In this document: positions 56,641-64,000 of the stretch, piece by piece
How the letters are laid out: every line of letters begins with the position of its first letter
Position numbering within the stretch: the first letter of the stretch is position 1
Source: Ipomoea triloba
Taxonomy: Eukaryota; Streptophyta; Magnoliopsida; Solanales; Convolvulaceae
DNA: 64,000 bases
Assembly: GCF_003576645.1 (NCBI RefSeq)
Contig: NC_044916.1
Span: 7,075,002-7,139,001, forward strand
Reading direction: 5' to 3'
Notes under the pieces: generated by a model
What the model was told of the DNA's origin: nothing
Databases searched by the model: none
What the model saw: only the letters and a program-made list of their open reading frames with translations
Made by a program: the position numbers and the translations under genes

Positions 56641-58052
56641 CGCGGAAGTACTTTGTCTTTGGTGGCAATTCCAAATTTAGTCTCATACTATCATTTTTGT
56701 CATTTAACACTTCAAACTATCATATTTTGGACACTTTTGATCATTTCGATTACTTTTTAGGTAAAACTCTATTTTAGACAAGGGTATTTGCGTCTCTTTA
56801 ATTTTTATTTTTTTTCCCATATAATTAATTTAATCATCAAAATTGCTCCCCTCTATTGGGAGAAAATTGTAATTTATTCCATTTTAAATATGTCAATTAT
56901 CAATGTCACCCATGAATTATTAGTGGTGTAAATGTTGCTCCTCAATTTTCAAAACATGACATCGATCTCCTCCCCTAATAGGAAGAAGGAGAAACATTGT
57001 TGTCGGCAAATGAAAAACAAACGAAGAAAGAAAAATGGAGGAAAAAATGATCTTCGAATATGAAAAAACGGCGGGTTACCACACTTACACCACTAATAAT
57101 TTAGAGGATAGATGGACAATATATGTTACATTTTGAAAATTAATAGACAGCATTTACACCATTAATAATTCATGAGTGACATTAATAATTGACATATTTG
57201 TGAGAGGCATAAATTATAATTTTCCTTTTTTTGGTAATTAGCAGTTGCTGGTTTTGATCAACACATATTAAATTAGTTATTTTGTAAAAAGTGTTTGATA
57301 AAATTATTTATTTATTATTATTATAGATTAACATATAAAATTAACTATAAAAATATGAGTATATTTTTTGGAAGGGTTTTGACTTTGGATTCCTTGCATG
57401 TAGCTATCTAGCTTGAAACTTGAAAATATTGTCAACCCCTTACAATATCTCAAAAACGTGGTAAGTGATGAAAAACATGCAATACCTCTGACTTTAGGAG
57501 GTTGAAGAATGAAGATATCACAATAATTTATTATTTTAGTATTTGAATTACGTTTGATGAAATTAAAGTAGAGAAACACCATATAATTACATGGTCAATG
57601 CAATCAATTTATTATATAATCTTCATCATTTTTAATTATTATATTTAGTTTAAAATCTTTGTACGTCATCCAGGATCACACCTTCATTAGTTTAGGCCGG
57701 AACAATTTATTATTATTTACTATTTTTAAAATAAAACTAGTTAATTCGATGAAGGAGGTTACAAAGTCAAACAATAGTTATACCTGTATATGGATCCACT
57801 GCACCTTGTAGGGTGGACTCGTCACAATTTACATACTGAATGTTCACAATTTGAATTGTGAACATTCAGTATGTAACTTGTGAACATTTGATTATAAACA
57901 TTATAAATTATGAACATTCAGTATGTAAATTGTGTATTTTGGACTCGAGTTCACAAAATAAAAGTCAAAGCTTTGACCTTGCAACAAAAGTCAAGACCAA
58001 TAAATTATTCGAAGTCCAATTAAAGATATTTGGATCCAAACAAAAGATTCCA

Positions 58053-58084
<32 letters not shown>

Positions 58085-58436
58085 AAGGTACATATGACCA
58101 TTTTTGGACAGTTTACTACAAATAAGTTAAGACATGACTCAATCCCTAATCTTTACTCCCAAACTTCACCATTGTGACCAGTTGAGCTGCCCATACAATC
58201 AAAGCTTAATTATAATTTTTCATATAGTTGAATGTTCTATTTGACTCTTTTCCCTTACATAAACAAAATGAAATAAACATATTCACACCATAATATAGTA
58301 TGTGGCTAAGCAAAGGGTACTGTTATAATATTTCATATACAATAATGTAATCAAGTAAAGTTAAGTGAAATGGTAAAAAAAATTGTATCAAAATAATTCC
58401 ACACACAAAAGATAAAGTAAAAGAAGAATCAATTAG

Positions 58437-58467
<31 letters not shown>

Positions 58468-58688
58468 ATCATTCACTTTCTAAGTCTCTATATATCTTCG
58501 TTGTACTTAATTACTATATTGAGGCCAAAATAAGGTTCGCTTTCACGACTTGTTGGTTGTCATTAGAGATAATTTCACCCACTCTCTCGATATCTTTCAT
58601 ATTAACACTTTCACTCCTTTAATTCAAAAAAGTTATTAGAAAATACAAATCATGGTGAACTAGTCGCACATACCACACCCGTAATAAC
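56641..58688. other. Intergenic DNA with MITE remnants
   Basis: At 57790-57955 is a palindromic remnant (tactgaatgttcacaatt, then its complement) related to 245-385. The stretches 56880-56960 and 57130-57200 share inverted words (tcaattatcaatgtcac / attaataattgacat), which suggests another MITE. A (TA)n run is at 58058-58085. No gene is seen. Confidence 0.4.
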
Positions 58689-58691
58689 TTA

Positions 58692-58988
58692 GGGTGCGTT
58701 TGGTTGACGGGTTTTGGTATAAGATATAGGTATCAAAGTGATTGTTATTGTTTAATTGATAGGTTTTTATAATACTACTATGTGTTTGGAATACCCCATT
58801 AATTGAAAAAACTCATACCATTATTTAATAAGGGTTTCATTTCCCTTCTTCCTTTCTTCCCCAACTATTAATAATCATTCTCATTCCACCCTACTACCAA
58901 ATATGCAAAATACTTTCACAAAAACCCATTACTTTTACCAAGTATTTGATACTCATACCAGTTCCGATTCCCAGAACCAAACACACCC
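58692..58988. repeat. Tourist-like MITE (PIF/Harbinger type)
   Basis: 297 bp, starts gggtgcgtttggttgacggg and ends ccagaaccaaacacaccc. A perfect TTA duplication flanks it (58689-58691 and 58989-58991). It has no coding capacity. Confidence 0.8.
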
Positions 58989-58991
58989 TTA

Positions 58992-59330
58992 ATTATCAAC
59001 AAGACTCTACTTTATCCTTAGCCCTCTTTTTTTCGATTTTTTTTTTTATCCAAAAGAGGTTTGAAGATGCAATGTTGTACAGAGTGTCATTGTGCTGAAA
59101 GTTGAGTCATCATTCTAAGTAGACGCAACCATGAACGAAGAGTAGCCATCCTATAGGCCAGGGTTTACATATGTAAGACCACGACAAGTGTTTTTGTATG
59201 TATAGAATCAGTGTATTGCATTTGTTTCATTCAACACTCTTTACTCCATCCTAATCATTAAATTTTTTTCATCAAACAAAACAATAATTATTGTGTGATC
59301 CACAATGATTCAACACATCATCAACTACGT

Positions 59331-59373
<43 letters not shown>

Positions 59374-59857
59374 TCTTCTCAAAAATTCAAAATTACATTT
59401 TCTTTTTGTTTCACTTTTAAAATCTATGGCATTTTAAATGCAAAATGTAATTTTTAAGACATAATCCATTACAGTTGAGAATTTATTTCCATTTTAATCT
59501 CGTAAGTACAATATTTTTTTATTTGTACGTCTTTAAAATTAAAATTGACCAGAATTATTACTCCACTATTGTAATAATGTCAACTTTAGGTCTTCAATTA
59601 CCTTTCCACCCAAAGACCATAAAAAGTAAAGACAAAATAATATTATCCTGCCATTGAAAACCTGGATGAGAAAACACTAGGATGATGGAATGTGTGATTT
59701 GATCTCTTGTGCGCATATAAAGATTAGAGTTGTCTGACCGGTGAGTTGATTGCGTTACTCATAATTTACTTCTAATTTATAGTGGCTCTAGAGGTGTGGT
59801 CCTCTGGGCTTAGAATTAGTCCAGCGAATGAAGTTGGCCTGGGTTCACCTAAGTATA

Positions 59858-59932
<75 letters not shown>

Positions 59933-61145
59933 CCCTTGTCACCCGCGTGTGCGTGCGTGTGTTTGTGTGTGTGTAATGCCAACCCCTCTTAGTTGAATTT
60001 CTCGCATACTCGCATAAGGTCTTCCTAGTGTGTTTACTTCTTCTATGTGGTTTGTGAACTAACACATAAGAGCAATGTAATATTTATTCAGTACACATCC
60101 TCTGACCCTTGGATAATGGCTGCAAGTTTCCCTTGTTGTCCAAAAAAATAAATTTTATTTATGCACATTAAACATTACTCAAGTTCTTATCTTATGTTTA
60201 TGCACGGTTGTATATTAGTTAATTTGGCCTGCATCTTAACACGAGGGTGCAATTTATATATATATATATGCGCACGTGCGTGCGTGTCCCGTGTGTGGGG
60301 GTTAAATGGCAATGGTGTCCCATCGTCGTTGCCATAATAATATATTGCTCTTTACGAATTAGCTAGGCACAGTCCCATCGTCGTTGCCATAATAATATAT
60401 TGCTCTTTACGAATTAGCTAGGCACAGTTTAGAAATGCATACACTCAACGTCTAGAGTTATAAAATGTTATACTTAATTTGACCTCTTTACGAGGATAGG
60501 GTTAATTTTTTTTTTTTAGATTAATATCTTTATCGATTATAACAATTAACAAATTATGACATCATCATGAACATTAAAGTATATCACTCCTTTTCTTAAA
60601 ATAGCTTGATGACATACAATATAATGCTCTTCAAAGAGGATAAATTGAATTATTTGTTAAAGAAGGAAATTTGTTTATCAAGAAGAAGAAACCCGCCAAC
60701 TTCAAGCTATCGACAAGAAAGAGAACGAATTACCAATTTTGAAAGAGGAGCGTCGGAGTGATCAAAGACATATTTATTATGACCAAAGTACCAAACTATT
60801 ATTTTTTCAAGTTAATGAAAACTGACTGCAAATTAATTTTGGATTTACTTCATATCCATTTTTTATTTCTCTAGGAATTTATTATGACGGAACTATTATC
60901 TTTTAGTTAATGGAAAAATTGACTGCGAACTACTTTTCTATTTACTTCATATCAGTTTTCTATTTCTCTAGGAAATAGGAATTGATAAAAAAAAAAAAGA
61001 AAAAAAAAAAGTTAAAAATAATGTAGCAAGGAATTGGAGTGTGGATCTACTGTTCATGTCTTTCTTTATTTCTCCAAATTTTAAAAATTAGTTAAATAGA
61101 TTAGGCAAATTCTTTGATTTGAAAAAATAGTTTTATCAGTTTTTC
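58992..61145. other. Intergenic DNA with microsatellites and a 55-bp duplication
   Basis: (TA)n at 59333-59371. A compound (TAA)n(TTA)n at 59858-59932 can form a long hairpin. A 55-bp direct tandem repeat (tcccatcgtcgttgccataa...) lies at 60318-60372 and 60373-60427. A SINE-like tail is near 59695-59755. No gene is supported. Confidence 0.55.
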
Positions 61146-61245
61146 ATTGGAGTGTGCCAAAGGCTTTGTGGTCTAGCGGCTTCTCAAATGAGATGTCTCA
61201 GGTTTGAACCCAAGTGTGGAGGCTTTGACTCTATGTGCTTCAGGA
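61146..61245 (+). repeat. SINE-like retroposon fragment
   Basis: tttgtggtctagcggcttc is a good box A and ctcaggtttgaacccaag a good box B, about 35 bases apart, as in tRNA-derived SINEs. Confidence 0.5.
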
Positions 61246-61314
61246 GGTTCAAAAAAGTGGTTGAGAAAATATGTATGAACAAATAGTGGTCGAGAAAGTA
61301 TTTATAATCAAATA

Positions 61315-61640
61315 CTACATTACTAAAGATTATTGAGAAAGAGAGACTCTCTTGTGAAATCGTCAAAAAACTCATTTTTCCTGCTACTAAATATTATTGA
61401 GAAAAAGCGACTCTCTTGTGAAATCGTCTTACAGATCTGTATAGATAGAAATTTAATACTTACATTGTAAGAGAGTCAATAGTGCTCAAAAAAAAAAAAA
61501 AACTCATTTTTCTTGTTACTAAAGATTATTAAGAAAAAAAAAACTCATTTTTCTTGTTACTAAAGATTATTAAGAAAGAGCAACTCTCTTGTGAAATCGT
61601 TTTATAGATCTGTATAGATAGAAATGTAATACTTAATTAT
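61315..61640 (+). repeat. Overlapping direct repeats
   Basis: The phrase actaaagattattgagaaagag with ctctcttgtgaaatcgt occurs three times, and actcatttttcttgttacta three times, in staggered order with A-runs between them. Confidence 0.6.
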
Positions 61641-61970
61641 ACTGAAAAATTTAATACTAAATAGGAATAAATTGTTTTAATACTTGTAAGAAAAAACTTA
61701 ATACTTTTAAAGTAAAATGTAAAAATATTACACTTACTCTTATATAATTCACAAACTCATATTACATTTTCATATTTACTCAATCTATATCACATATAAT
61801 AATTTGTAAGACAATCTCATACTAATTTTGGCAAATGATGAGAAATTGAGTTTATAGTTAAACACTAGAAGTCATTTTCTCGTACCTGTTTTATTGCATC
61901 AGCAGCAATGCCAACCTCACATTTTCCCATTTCATCCCCTCCTCCTCCACCTCCACTACCAATCCCGCCG

Positions 61971-61980
61971 CTATTTAAAG
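61971..61980 (+). promoter_or_regulatory. Likely TATA box of the CKX gene
   Basis: ctatttaaag stands about 120 bp before the CKX ATG, after a C-rich tract (cctcctcctccacctcc) and before a leader with no ATG. Confidence 0.5.
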
Positions 61981-62091
61981 CCTCCTCCTCAAACCTCCAA
62001 ACCCCATTCCCAGATTTCAAAATTTTCTATTCTCCTTAACCAAAAAACCACCAAACATTTCAATTCTTTGCATACATTTAAACAGAGATAG

Positions 62092-64000
<1,909 letters not shown>

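Noticed and set aside
59772..60065. Minus-strand frame with Asn and Tyr runs
   Set aside because: It is the translation of the (TAA)n(TTA)n microsatellite.

Overview
This window is nuclear DNA from a flowering plant, very probably a eudicot. Intron-containing nuclear genes for chloroplast proteins (PsbX, NdhU), a plant MscS-like channel and a cytokinin dehydrogenase sit in AT-rich DNA full of LTR elements, LINEs, SINEs and MITEs. I cannot name the species from sequence alone.

Layout. 1-5.2 kb: a five-exon MSL10-type mechanosensitive channel gene. 6.1-8.1 kb: a LINE tail and a Mutator-like element that carries a gene fragment. 8.5-9.1 kb: single-exon PsbX with a G-box and I-box upstream. 9.5-15.6 kb: MITEs, a frameshifted gene relic, a UDP-glycosyltransferase fragment inside nested inverted repeats, and an N gap. 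15.9-18.3 kb: five-exon NdhU. 18.4-31.2 kb: repeats only, including a 220-bp tandem triplet of LINE tails and a 1.16-kb palindrome with LTR-like ends. 31.2-56.6 kb: a LINE (15-bp target duplication) split at codon 17 of its ORF1 by an Athila-type Ty3/Gypsy element (5-bp duplication CCGAT). 56.6-61.9 kb: repeats and microsatellites. 62.1 kb to the right edge: the first four exons of a CKX7-type cytokinin dehydrogenase.

The Athila-type element is the most interesting part. After a gag-pol ORF that lacks most of its reverse transcriptase, it carries two related extra ORFs. Each is preceded by a GC-rich block of GGACGCGCGTCC-like palindromes resembling the LTR promoter region, a TATA-like AT box and a leader with a credible intron. 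For the second extra ORF the upstream exon joins in frame. Near the 3' LTR, three tandem units each fold into a two-stem hairpin, with compensatory changes between units.

Assembly caution. Single N characters at 41532, 47059 and 49207 mark contig joins where overlapping ends were not merged. The copies after the first two Ns (41533-43609 and 47060-49206) repeat earlier sequence almost exactly. They are probably artefacts; the element is then about 15.9 kb rather than 20.2 kb.

The four host genes (MSL10-like, psbX, ndhU, CKX7-like) are independent transcription units, all on the + strand, and show no functional clustering.
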